The notes: generated by a model not told the origin, from the sequence alone. A DNA stretch of 64,000 nucleotides from Mycoplasmopsis maculosa (GCF_900660665.1 NZ_LR215037.1:806001-870000); one strand, 5' to 3'; shown: positions 10,683-18,533, numbered from the stretch's first letter. Program-made: numbers and translations.

Positions 10683-11066
10683 TTGTTAAAAGAAGAAATT
10701 TCACCATATTAGCTCTATTAATTGTTTTTATTATGCTATTAAAACAAGTTTTAATAGCGTTTCATCTTCAAATGTGGTTAATATCCGCTTGCGTTTATCA
10801 CGCAATGCGGTAGTGGTGGTCGTGTTATTGATTTTCTTTTGGGTTTGGAGGTCTTCAAATCAAAATAGAGCTACTTTAATCATTTAGAGATTTCCCAATC
10901 ATAATAATAAATTCATTGTCTGGAGGTCCTTCTACTGGTAAAAAAATACCTTGCCTGTATAAGAAAAAAAGCAATATATTATTCTAATATATTTATCTTG
11001 CGCATAACACGTGCGCACGAGAGAAAACAAAGAAAAGGAGTACAAATTGTCCCTAGGTAAAAATAA
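10683..11066. other. Structured non-coding left end of the ICE (candidate oriT or RNA)
   Basis: No protein gene is supported here. The segment is more G/C-rich than its surroundings and holds nested complementary arms: TAGCTCTATT (10710-10719) with AATAGAGCTA (10864-10873), enclosing a hairpin GCTATTAAAAC/GTTTTAATAGC (10735-10758) and a strong hairpin CCGC-TTGCGT/ACGCAA-GCGG (10785-10810). Beyond it TGCGCA occurs twice (10999-11004, 11012-11017), a palindrome repeated as inverted arms. A motif GGAGGTC(C)TTC occurs twice (10847-10856, 10922-10932). This could be the transfer origin, the transposase binding region or a transcribed RNA; the sequence does not decide. Confidence 0.4.
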
Positions 11067-12269
11067 TTAGAAGTATTTATGATAGCTTTGGGTGGCTCAT
11101 AAAATAGGTTCATAATATATTTTGATATTAAACTCATTAATAATTGATTTAAAATCAATAAAATGATAATTATTATTGTTGTTTAATTTAATAAAGTTAA
11201 AAATGGTATTTAATGAAAATGTAGAGTATCTCTTCTTATAGATTGATTTATATAAACTAACAGAACTTTCGCTTTGTGCGGTTATCTCATTAATATAGAA
11301 TTCAAATTTAGGGCAATTATTTTCAATAAATTTTATAAAACTTATAATTGCTGTTTTTATAGATTTCCTAGAAAAGTTTAAATTTAAAAGATAATTTAAT
11401 TTATTGATAAAAACTTTCTTATTTTTAATTGATTCTTTTAATCAATCTTTAACCAACTTATTATTAATAATTAGTTTTTCTTTAATTTTATTGTTTAATA
11501 CAAAAACAGGTTTTTTAAAAATATCATTAAATCTTTTAACAAAATGAAAATAATCGTAAATATGATTAGCTTTTAATAATTTAGCTAATATTTTAAAATA
11601 TTTAGCACCATCACTTAAAAGATATAATTTGGTGTTTTTACCTATAAAATAGTATTTTTCAATTAATTTTTTAATTAATTCTGCTCTTGAATTATTTGTT
11701 ATTTTTTCATTATCATTGCTACTATAAACTTCATATGTGTAAATAGGTTTTTGATTTGTGTCTGAAAATAATTTAATTATTTTAGTGTTTGTTTTATATA
11801 CCTTATTTTTATATCTTGTTTTATCATAGCAATCGTCAATAGAAATGTAAATTTTATTAGCTAATGATTTTTCTATATTATTATTTTCATCACTTTTAAA
11901 TAAATCAAACTTTTTAGAATAGTATTTACATAAATTTCAACTAATATTTGCATATCTATTTCTTATTAATCCGCAGAACATTTTAAATGTATCTAATATT
12001 AGTTTAAGGTCATATTTCTTTTTAAATAAGTATTTATATTTTTCTGGGTAATAAGTTATATATTCTTTATTTTTACCTTTAAAATAGTAATATTGGTAAA
12101 TTATAAATACATATATTTTTTTGTCTTGTCCTACAATTTTTCTGGTTATTTTTTTATTAATAGATCATTTTAGTCGTTTTCTTTCATTTGAATTTTTAAA
12201 TTCTTCTGATAATTGTGTTATTTCATCAGCTGATAGCTTATTAATGTATTCAATATCGTTTATTTTCAT
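11067..12269 (-). CDS. Mbov_0401-family ICE transposase-like protein (DDE type)
   Basis: The 400-residue frame is hidden by several UGA (Trp) codons, including EPILWATQSYHKYF at its end. It carries an acidic motif YISIDDCYDK in the middle, then LYLLSDGAKYFKIL and DYFHFVKRF, the pattern of UPF0236/ISLre2-like DDE transposases and of the protein that excises and circularises mycoplasma ICEs. The N-terminal third is Lys-rich. An AGAGGT ribosome site precedes the ATG at 12269. It lies about 450 bases from the left ICE end, as expected for the enzyme acting on the terminal repeats, and is divergent from the Abi gene. Confidence 0.85.
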
Positions 12270-12277
12270 TTATACCT

Positions 12278-12301
12278 CTAATTAAATTCTAATTTAATTA
12301 G
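12278..12301. promoter_or_regulatory. Palindromic operator-like site between transposase and Abi genes
   Basis: CTAATTAAATT-CT-AATTTAATTAG is an 11-bp perfect inverted repeat. It overlaps the -35 position of the Abi promoter (TATAAT at 12318-12323) and the 5' leader of the divergent transposase gene, so a single bound regulator could affect both. No regulator gene is identified. Confidence 0.45.
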
Positions 12302-12317
12302 TTTAAATTATTTTTAA

Positions 12318-12323
12318 TATAAT
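12318..12323 (+). promoter_or_regulatory. -10 box of the Abi gene; leaderless transcript
   Basis: TATAAT ends seven bases before the position next to the ATG at 12331. No Shine-Dalgarno sequence lies between, so the mRNA is probably leaderless. Confidence 0.6.
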
Positions 12324-12330
12324 AGTTAAT

Positions 12331-13302
12331 ATGAATAAAAAAATTAAAACTATATTAACAACTGATGAACAAATTAATTTACTTGAAGAATGAGGTTTAA
12401 AGTGAGAAGATGATTATTCTAGAAATATTCTTAAAATTTACCTAAAAAACTATGGTTATAAACATATTGTTTATTCGTGAAAACCTTATACTTTTATAAA
12501 TAAAAGTGGTATTAATAAAAAAGTTGATAGTCTTGTTAAATCAAAAAATTTTATTCAACTTTTTAATTTTGATAGAAAAATAGCAAAATTCGTTTTAACA
12601 AATATACAAAATATAGAAATTAAATTTAGAAATTCTATATTAAATGCTGTAAAACTATATTTGGATAAATTAAATATTGAAGAAGTTATTAAAAATAAAT
12701 TAAATAATATGCAAATTTTTAATTGATCTATAAGTGAATTATTAATTTTTTTTAAAAAAAGTATTAATAAAAATAAAAATATAACCAGTTTTATTGAAGA
12801 ACTAAAAAATAAAATATCTAATTTTTCTAATATTTATTTATGAGATATTTTACATAAAACATCTTTTGGCGAATTGATAAGATTTTATTCATTTTTAAAA
12901 AATGAAATAAAAGAACTTGTTTTAAAACATTTTCAAGACATAATTCCATTTTTAAGCATTAATATCGAACAATTATTAATATTAATGAAAATATTTAAAA
13001 AAATAAGAAATGTTATTTGTCATAACGATATATTAATAAGATTTAAACATTCTTTACCAAATAAAAAAAATTCTAATTTCAATGAAATAAATAATTTTTT
13101 TATAAATAATTCATTAAAAATTAATATGGGTAAAAAAATTAAAATTATGGATGTAATAAAAATAATTTCTTTTTTTAATAAATATTCAGGTATTAAAAAA
13201 TCATTATACGATATAATAATTGAAACATTTAATTCAGAAATTAATACAAATTTATTTAATAAAAAAATAATACAAAAAATAAAAGATGATATTAATTTTT
13301 AA
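12331..13302 (+). CDS. Abi family protein (Abi_2; AbiD/AbiF type, HEPN-like)
   Basis: This 323-residue protein fits the Abi_2 family: an early LLEEWGL and KNYGY region, the Phe-Asp-Arg stretch LFNFDRKIAKFVL, IQNIEIKFRN, then a C-terminal helical domain with SFGELIRFYSFL. The motif IRNVICHND (Arg226, His231) is the R-x4-H signature of HEPN ribonucleases. Five UGA codons are Trp. Abi_2 members block phage growth. Published work on AbiF describes an RNA-cleaving toxin kept inactive by a neighbouring non-coding RNA and related to Cas13. Here three small-RNA genes follow directly, the first 43 bases after the stop. Very Lys/Asn/Ile-rich, like other ICE cargo. Family assignment is by motif reading and has not been tested by profile search. 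Confidence 0.8.
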
Positions 13303-13331
13303 TTTTACTTTTCTATTTTATTTTTTTAATA

Positions 13332-13337
13332 TATAAT
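13332..13337 (+). promoter_or_regulatory. -10 box of small RNA copy 1
   Basis: ATATATAAT, the same context as in front of copy 2 (13634-13639). The predicted start is 13344-13345. Confidence 0.6.
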
Positions 13338-13344
13338 TTATTAC

Positions 13345-13453
13345 GCATGGAACATAGGCGCTTTTAGAAATTAAAAGATGGTTTGTACCTATGTTAAAAG
13401 AGATTGTTTAATCTCTCGGGACATTACTATTCATATAGTTTTGTCTCTTTTTA
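13345..13453 (+). ncRNA. Abi-linked small RNA, family 1, copy 1
   Basis: About 109 nt between a TATAAT box and a U-rich terminator. Helix P1 is AACATAGG (13351-13358) with CCTATGTT (13388-13395). P2 inside it is CTTTTA/TAAAAG. P3 is AGAGATT/AATCTCT with a GTTT loop (13399-13416). The terminator stem is GGGAC/GTCTC followed by TTTTTATTTT. The same order of helices, the same GGAACA start and the same TTAAA after P1 occur in copy 2, with different bases in the paired arms. No open frame is present. A role as the RNA partner of the Abi protein is inferred from position and published AbiF biology. Confidence 0.7.
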
Positions 13454-13473
13454 TTTTATTAGTTTGTTTAGTG

Positions 13474-13479
13474 TATAAT
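13474..13479 (+). promoter_or_regulatory. -10 box of the pseudoknotted small RNA
   Basis: TATAAT in GTGTATAATTAAC, seven bases before the predicted RNA start at about 13486. Confidence 0.55.
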
Positions 13480-13485
13480 TAACTC

Positions 13486-13625
13486 ATACATAGATTACTT
13501 TAAAAGTATATTGTGCTTATCCACAAATGCTAATAGCTGGGCTCTATGTAGTATTTATTAACGGTACAGCTATAAGAAAAAAATCAGGATAAGATTAGAA
13601 GGCTATTATTAGCTTTCTTTTTATT
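13486..13625 (+). ncRNA. Small RNA with predicted pseudoknot, between the two family 1 copies
   Basis: About 140 nt. A closing helix TACATAG/CTATGTA (13487-13493 with 13544-13550) holds two hairpins, ACTT-taa-AAGT and TTGTG-CTTATC-CACAA (13511-13526). The loop CTTATC is complementary to GATAAG at 13588-13593 outside the helix, giving a pseudoknot. ATAGCT (13533-13538) can also pair with AGCTAT (13568-13573). The end is a clear terminator, GAAGGCTA-ttat-TAGCTTTC then TTTTTATTTTTT. The primary sequence does not match the flanking copies, so it is listed separately. Function unknown. Confidence 0.6.
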
Positions 13626-13633
13626 TTTTGATA

Positions 13634-13639
13634 TATAAT
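13634..13639 (+). promoter_or_regulatory. -10 box of small RNA copy 2
   Basis: GATATATAATAAATATG; start predicted at about 13646. Confidence 0.6.
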
Positions 13640-13645
13640 AAATAT

Positions 13646-13777
13646 GTAAGGAACAGAGCCCGTACTTATAACAATGTTATAAGGTGGAGAGCCGCTCTGT
13701 TAAATAGAAGGAATTTGTTAATCAAATAAACTTCTAGGGAAAAAGACAGCGATGCTGACACTATTCCCATTTTTTTA
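13646..13777 (+). ncRNA. Abi-linked small RNA, family 1, copy 2
   Basis: About 132 nt with the architecture of copy 1. P1 is AACAGAGC (13652-13659) with GCTCTGTT (13694-13701). P2 is CTTATAAC/GTTATAAG. P3 is TAGAAG/CTTCTA with an inner ATTTG/CAAAT hairpin. The terminator is GGGAA...CAGC-gat-GCTG...TTCCC then ATTTTTTTAT. Compared with copy 1, P1 changes a T-A pair to G-C and a G-C pair to C-G, so both sides changed together. This supports a conserved RNA structure and not a chance repeat. Confidence 0.7.
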
Positions 13778-13796
13778 TAATAATTAATTTATGCAA

Positions 13797-13954
13797 ATAA
13801 AAAAGAAAGCTAATTTAAAGCTTTCTTAAATTAATAAGTTTTAAATAGCCAACAACAGCCCCCATCGTAGTAAACGATAGCTACAATTATTTTATTAATG
13901 TGAGGCCGAGCTAGCAAGTCGGTTGTTCCACTTAATTAAAATTCTCACATTTAC
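13797..13954 (-). ncRNA. Small RNA, family 2, copy C
   Basis: Minus-strand RNA of about 155 nt. TATGAT (13965-13960) is the -10 box. The 5' ATGTGAG pairs with CTCACAT (13944-13950 with 13898-13904 in plus coordinates) around a CCGA/TCGG hairpin. The family core follows as CTCACATTAATAAAATAAT, then ATCGT/ACGAT, and a strong terminator AAGAAAGCT/AGCTTTCTT with a U-run. AACAAC (13851-13856, plus sense) can pair with GTTGTT (13922-13927), which would add a pseudoknot. Shares core and layout with copies A and B near 15.2-15.4 kb. Confidence 0.6.
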
Positions 13955-14058
13955 ATTTTATCATATATTTTAATTATTGATAGTTATGTTTATCGCTATT
14001 TTATCACCGTTTTTATCGCTACTATTTGTTTTAAGTACGATAAATAGTGGTGATATTT

Positions 14059-14211
14059 TTACATTTTTTCTAATGCTTTCATTATTCTTTTGACTTCATC
14101 ATATGTACCGTGTTTTTTAAAAAAATCATCCATACTTAAATTAGCAAAGTCTTTTTCTTTTCTTTCAAAAAAAGCATCATCTAATTTTGTTGAGTAATTC
14201 TTGTTATACAT
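14059..14211 (-). CDS. Small acidic/basic protein (50 aa), Fic partner candidate
   Basis: The frame starts at an ATG preceded by AAAGGAGAC, 12 bases after the Fic stop, so the two are one operon. The product has mixed charge (KLDDAFFERKEKDFANLSMDDFFKKHGTY is split by short hydrophobic positions) and looks helical. Antitoxins of Doc-like toxins are small proteins that insert a helix into the Fic fold, and this is the only small protein beside the gene; that role is inference, and the order toxin-first would be reversed from the usual phd-doc. No named family recognised. Confidence 0.6.
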   Translation of the reverse strand: MYNKNYSTKLDDAFFERKEKDFANLSMDDFFKKHGTYDEVKRIMKALEKM

Positions 14212-14223
14212 AAGTCTCCTTTT

Positions 14224-14967
14224 TTAGTATCGTATGATAATATTATCTTTTAATCAATTATATATTTCTTGTTTTACTATTAAATGTCTTTCATTTATAC
14301 TTTTATCACTATAATTAATAATTATATCATTTAAGCATTTTTCTAAAAACTTACCATTTTCACTTTTTGTATCAATTAAATTATTAATATCATTTTTAGT
14401 AAAATTTCTATTTTGTAATTTTGTAACAAATGAATAAATCAAATACTCATTATTTGAGTAATTTGTATCAAATAATTTTGAACTAACAAATTGAGTTTTT
14501 TCAGTTCATTTTAAATAAAATCCTAGATATCTTAATAGCATGTTTAAAAACATAAATGAAAATCTTTTATTACCATTTTTTAATTTATGACTTTGTAATA
14601 TACAAATAAATAGTTTAGATATAAAATCAATTATATCTTTTATTTCTTCATAAATACAAATATTAACCATAGAACTTAAAAAAGTATCATTATTATCTCT
14701 ATATTCGAAATCATCTTTATTAGTTTTATTATTTTTAGATATTTCAAATGTTTTATTTAGAGTGTTTTCTATTATTTTTTCAATTTCATCAGGATTATTA
14801 AAGTTTAAAACTTTAATATTTATATCTATTTTTTCTAATGTATTTGAAAAACGAGAATTAAAATAAACTTTATTGCCTTTTATATGAAATAATGAATTTT
14901 TGTACTTTTTAAAAAAGTTTTCAAAATCGTTATATTCTTTATCAGATAGAACAAGTTCTAAAACCAT
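14224..14967 (-). CDS. Fic/Doc-like protein (247 aa)
   Basis: The centre of the protein has SHKLKNGNKRFSFMFLNMLL. HKLKNGNKR at residues 127-135 matches the Doc-type active loop H-x-F-x-(D/N)-x-N-K-R, with Leu in place of Phe and Asn in place of the usual acid. Fic proteins transfer AMP or, in Doc, phosphate; the acidic residue binds metal, so Asn there may change or weaken activity. Two UGA codons are Trp (at 14503 and 14254). AAGGAGAC precedes the ATG. The N-terminal 90 residues and the C-terminal 100 are not recognised. Confidence 0.7.
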
Positions 14968-14984
14968 AAACTGTCTCCTTGATT

Positions 14985-14990
14985 ATTATA
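14985..14990 (-). promoter_or_regulatory. -10 box of the Fic operon
   Basis: TATAAT on the minus strand, 17 bases before the Fic ATG and directly followed by the ribosome site, so any leader is very short. No -35 box is clear. Confidence 0.45.
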
Positions 14991-15127
14991 ATTTTATAAC
15001 AATATATTTGCTAATTCAATTTTCTCTTAATATTTTGTGTATTTTAAGGGATAAAATCATTAGTAAGGGAAAATATATATTAAAAACTTTTACACCTTTA
15101 AAATAGGTGTATTGGGTAAATTAGTTA

Positions 15128-15243
15128 AAATAAAAAATAAAAATTAGTCTAATAGCTATATTACAACCGACCAATTTAATTTTTATCGTTCTCATATTAT
15201 TTTAATGTGCCCGAGATAGGAGAAGGTAATATCTTATTCACAC
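15128..15243 (-). ncRNA. Small RNA, family 2, copy B
   Basis: About 116 nt on the minus strand. TATGAT (15258-15253) lies right after the terminator of copy A. The 5' GTGTG pairs with CACAT in the core CGGGCACATTAAAATAAT (15213-15196). Between them GATA/TATC closes a loop with CCTTCTCCT. The 3' end can form AAAAATTA...GTC with GAC-TAATTTTT before a U-rich tract. Core of 18 bases is identical to copy A apart from flanks. No open reading frame. Confidence 0.6.
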
Positions 15244-15261
15244 TTTTATTTTATCATATTA

Positions 15262-15365
15262 AATAAAAAAATCAACTGTTAATGTCTCATACCAGACCAG
15301 TTGCAATGAAGTATGACCAATTATTTTAATGTGCCCGGCTCAGGAGAGTTGTATGCTCTAATCAC
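15262..15365 (-). ncRNA. Small RNA, family 2, copy A
   Basis: About 104 nt on the minus strand, from an extended -10 TGT-TATAAT (15380-15372). It starts GTGATTAGAG. AGAG-catacaa-CTCT forms a small hairpin followed by CCTGAGCC and the core CGGGCACATTAAAATAAT (15337-15320). The 3' end is a good terminator: CAACTG-GTCT...AGAC...CAGTTG and seven U. Copies A and B are in tandem, upstream of the Fic operon on the same strand. Confidence 0.65.
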
Positions 15366-15397
15366 GATATTATTATAACATAAAGTAATTAATATAA

Positions 15398-15422
15398 AAC
15401 TGTACGATAAATTCGTACAGTT
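15398..15422 (-). terminator. Terminator of the ICE lipoprotein gene
   Basis: AACTGTACGA and TCGTACAGTT form a 10-bp stem with a 5-base loop, six bases past the stop codon, followed by TTATATT on the minus strand. Confidence 0.8.
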
Positions 15423-15427
15423 ATTTT

Positions 15428-17290
15428 TTATATTTCGTCTATATTTACTTTATCTTTATCTGGATTTAGTCAATATTCGTTAAATTGAGCACTTGTTACA
15501 TCTTTTGCTCTAATGTCATAAATATCAAGTAAGTTTTTATCTAAATTACCATTAATTTTAACAATTGAATTTTGAAGGAAATTTTTAAGTTTGGTTTTAG
15601 CACTAATCATTTTTGCTTGGTCGCTTGCATTTTGTTCTAGTTTTTCAATTTTTCCAAAAACAGGTTCGTAAAATTCTTTATAAAACGCTTTTTTAAAGTT
15701 TCATACTTTTTTTGGGGTTAAGTTTGTGTTTGCGGGTGCTTCATCAAATTCAAAACTTTCTTCTTGATTAATAACATAGTTTAAAGGCATTATAAATTTG
15801 TTGTATAAGTTTAAGGCAAATGTATAGAATTGCCTTTGGTTTGAAGCTTGTATATGGTTTGTTCTACCTAATCTTTGACTTTCAGTTCATTCATCGTAGA
15901 AATAGTGCTTATTGCCTGATTCATCAATGTAGTTTAAGTAAATTGTAGGGTCTAGGATTTTTTTAATAGATCTATTTAACATATTTAATAAGTCAGAAAA
16001 ACCGTTTTCGTATTGGTTTGCTTTGTAGAATTCTTGAAGTTTAGTATTGTTAGGGTCGTCAAGTTGTTCTAAAAAGGGTTTGTCGTCGTTTTTAGATAGC
16101 ATAGAAAGGACTAGTTTAAAGTGTAGGTAATATTTTAGGACTTTGAGCGAACTGCTTGTTATATTTGAATTTTGAATGGGTTTAAATGGGGCAAGAATGA
16201 TGAAGTTGTTGTAGAAATCTTGCGGGGTTCAGCGTTTTTCGCTAGAAGATTGAAAATGTGGGGGGAATGTACCAATGTACATTTCTGATATTGAATAATT
16301 AGAAGAAACATATTTATCAAAAGGGAATTGTTGGTTATATCAGTGATTTACATATTCAGGATCAGTAACAGCTTTATTAGCCACTGGATTTAAAGCTAAA
16401 AGTTTTTTAGTTTTATCATTTTTATCAAATTTTACTCTTTCTTGAATAAAATGTCTATCTAATCTTTCATAAAAGTTTTTTGATACTTTATACATATCAG
16501 AATAACTTATTTTTGGGTTAATGCTTTCTCTTGTTAAATATGGATAAGAGTTATTTCAATCTGCATCATCCGCACTAACTGCATCCTTAATTTCAGATTC
16601 AGTTTTATTGAAATCAAGAGGTCAAAGACCGTGATACATTGTAGCATATACTGTTTTTTGAGCGTAAAAGTCTTCAAAAACTTCAATAATATCGTCAAGA
16701 TTGTATGTTAAACTGTCTCTTCATTTAATACCCAGTCTCATTGTTTCATATGAAGTATTTATAAAAGCTTCTGATTTAGGGTCAAAAAGTTTTTTTAGTC
16801 TATTGTTTAAATTTTCTTTAATAGAATCAGCTTGTAAAATGTAATCGTAATATTTTTTAATGCCCGAATAATACATCATTGCGGTTGAATGCTTAAAAAT
16901 AAATGAATGTTTATCAGGTAGCTTTTGATAAGCTTTTGTTTCAGGAATAAAACTTATAAAAGTTCCTGTTTCATTGAAAACTTTGGGGTTGTTATCCAAC
17001 ATTGCTTTTTCTGTGTAAATATCGGTAAAGTTATTAATAACCTCTAGTGCGTTTGTTTTTGGGCTTTTATCTTCATTAGGTTTAGGGTCTGTTGATTCAG
17101 TTGGTGGTTTAGGAGTTTCAGTTGGGTTTGCAGGTGTTGAAGGTTCTGGATTTTCTTTGTCTTTTTCGCCTTCTCTTTTGCCAACTAAAATAAGATTTAC
17201 TCTTTCTAAACAAGAAGCTGATATAATTGGAAGTGCTAGTAAAGGAGTAGCAATTATTCCTGCTAGCTTACGCAATTTTATGCTTTTCAT
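15428..17290 (-). CDS. ICE-encoded lipoprotein (620 aa)
   Basis: A signal peptide (MKSIKLRKLAGIIATPLLAL) ends in PIISASC, a mycoplasma-style lipobox at residues 22-27, though position -3 is Ser and not the usual Leu. A Pro/Glu/Lys/Thr-rich spacer follows (about 42-80), then a large soluble domain with many aromatic residues (MYHGLWPLDF, YNNFIILAPF). Numerous UGA codons are Trp. Mycoplasma ICEs usually encode one lipoprotein of this kind that is exposed on the cell surface and may help cell contact. It is the last gene before the small-RNA island. Confidence 0.8.
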
Positions 17291-17367
17291 AAATTTAATT
17301 TTCCTTTCATTTAGTATTTATATTTTAATTAATTAAATTATACTAAATAAGGAGATTTATATAATTT

Positions 17368-17446
17368 AAACACAATGATTTATTGTGTTTTTTTTATATT
17401 AAAAAGTTAGCCAGTTGGTTACAAACTGTAACGCTTTGGGCTAACT
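17368..17446. terminator. Two adjacent terminator hairpins after the methyltransferase gene
   Basis: AAACACAAT/ATTGTGTTT (17368-17390) with a U-run on the plus strand, and AGTTAGCC/GGCTAACT (17405-17446) enclosing GTTAC/GTAAC. The second is followed by TTTTT on the minus strand and by eight T on the plus strand, so it can end transcription both ways. Confidence 0.65.
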
Positions 17447-17453
17447 ATTTTTT

Positions 17454-18122
17454 TTAGTAATTGGTAATTAAAATTTCATTGGCATTTTTATCTTTTTCTT
17501 TTATTGAAACATTTGTATTAGTATGCTTTAAGTAATGAATTTTTCAATCTGGTAAATAATTTATAAATTCATTATTGTTTTTAAAACTTATAGCTATTTT
17601 ACATTTGTTTTTTAAACTAAATTCTTTTATAAAATTGAAAAAATCTTCTAAATTTATTTGATGCTTATATGCTTTAAAATTAGAAAAATAAGGTGGGTCA
17701 AGGTATAAAAATGTGTTTTGATTGTAATTTTTATTTGATAATAATTCTTTGTAATCTTTATGTGTAATAATACACTTTTTAAGTATCTTATTATAAGTGT
17801 TTAACTTATCTCATAAACCGTTTTTAATTTTTGTTTTATATTGTTTTATAGACGCTTTGGAATATGCTCCATAACCATTAAATCTTTTATTATTATCTTC
17901 TACATATTCTTTTGTTAAAGGAAAAATCTTATCATAATCATTTATATAAACCTTTAAATCATTATTGATATTTTTAACATTAATTCCAACAATACCTGTT
18001 CCACCAAAAATATCATAAAACTCGTTTATATTAGATAAATCAAAATAATTATAAAGTTGATTAAAAAGTCTATATTTTGAGCCTATTAATCTTATAACAG
18101 GTTTTATTTTATTGTATTTCAT
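17454..18122 (-). CDS. D12-class N6-adenine DNA methyltransferase (Dam-like)
   Basis: The 222-residue protein starts with the D12-class opening RLIGSKYRLFNQL, then FYDIFGGTGIVG, the AdoMet motif, and LDPPYFSN, the catalytic DPPY. Two UGA codons are Trp. These enzymes methylate adenine in a short site such as GATC. No restriction enzyme gene is beside it. On a mobile element a solitary methyltransferase can protect incoming DNA, and it pairs logically with the ArdC-like protein at 26.4-27.4 kb. Target site cannot be read from sequence. Confidence 0.88.
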
Positions 18123-18199
18123 AATATCTTATTTTTAAAATTGATTCTATTTAATAAATAATTAAATTTTGTATTTAAGTAAAATATTCTTTAAAAAAA

Positions 18200-18233
18200 T
18201 TTACTTAAATTTAATATACAAATTTTAAGTAAA
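18200..18233. repeat. Inverted repeat before the methyltransferase gene
   Basis: TTTACTTAAA (18200-18209) and TTTAAGTAAA (18224-18233) form a 10-bp stem. It may be a weak terminator for the 78-residue gene or an operator; no U-run decides. Confidence 0.45.
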
Positions 18234-18253
18234 ATAAATTTAACTTAAAAGCG

Positions 18254-18490
18254 TTAATTTTTAAAATCTATTTCATTAATTTTAAATATATATTTATTTG
18301 ATAAATAAGTTATTGTTTTAATTTCACTCTTATTAAAAGAATTTATATTATCAAAAGTATTTAAAGGTAATATAACTCAACTACTTGTGTGATGTTTATC
18401 TTTTACTAAATATCCAGTCAAAACAGCACCATTTTTAAGCTCAACTTTTAATGTATTATTAATTAAATTATTAATATTTATTTTTTTCAT
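18254..18490 (-). CDS. Hypothetical ICE protein (78 aa)
   Basis: The frame reads MKKININNLINNTLKVELKNGAVLTG... and ends NEIDFKN, with one UGA as Trp. The N-terminal pattern (a strand, then VELKNGAVLTGYLV) resembles small Sm-like or barrel folds, but I cannot assign a family. No good ribosome site is visible. It lies in a run of ICE genes on the same strand. Confidence 0.6.
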
Positions 18491-18533
18491 TTGTATTATC
18501 TTTCTTAAAAAAATTTGGTAAATTACTTAAATC

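Noticed and set aside
10683-10880. RNase P RNA or tmRNA as an explanation of the structured segment
   Set aside because: The universal GAGGAAAGTCC-type and ACAGAAA-type blocks of RNase P and the tRNA-like ends with a tag frame of tmRNA are absent.
10915-10980. A plus-strand peptide SLSGGPSTGKK that looks like a Walker A motif in the left ICE end
   Set aside because: There is no start codon or ribosome site, the frame is closed within about 25 codons, the catalytic Ser/Thr is replaced by Lys, and the segment is better explained by its inverted repeats.
10880-10985. A minus-strand frame reading PVEGPPDNEFIIMIGKSLND that looks protein-like
   Set aside because: Only about 30 codons, with no start that has a ribosome site and no match I can name. 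It is left as part of the non-coding end.
13303-15427. CRISPR array in the repeat-rich Abi/Fic region
   Set aside because: The repeated cores are two to three in number, differ in sequence, are not evenly spaced, and each has its own promoter and terminator. No cas gene is near.
17341-17400. A short plus-strand gene behind AAGGAG at 17349
   Set aside because: The first ATG is more than 20 bases from that site and the frame closes after 12 codons.
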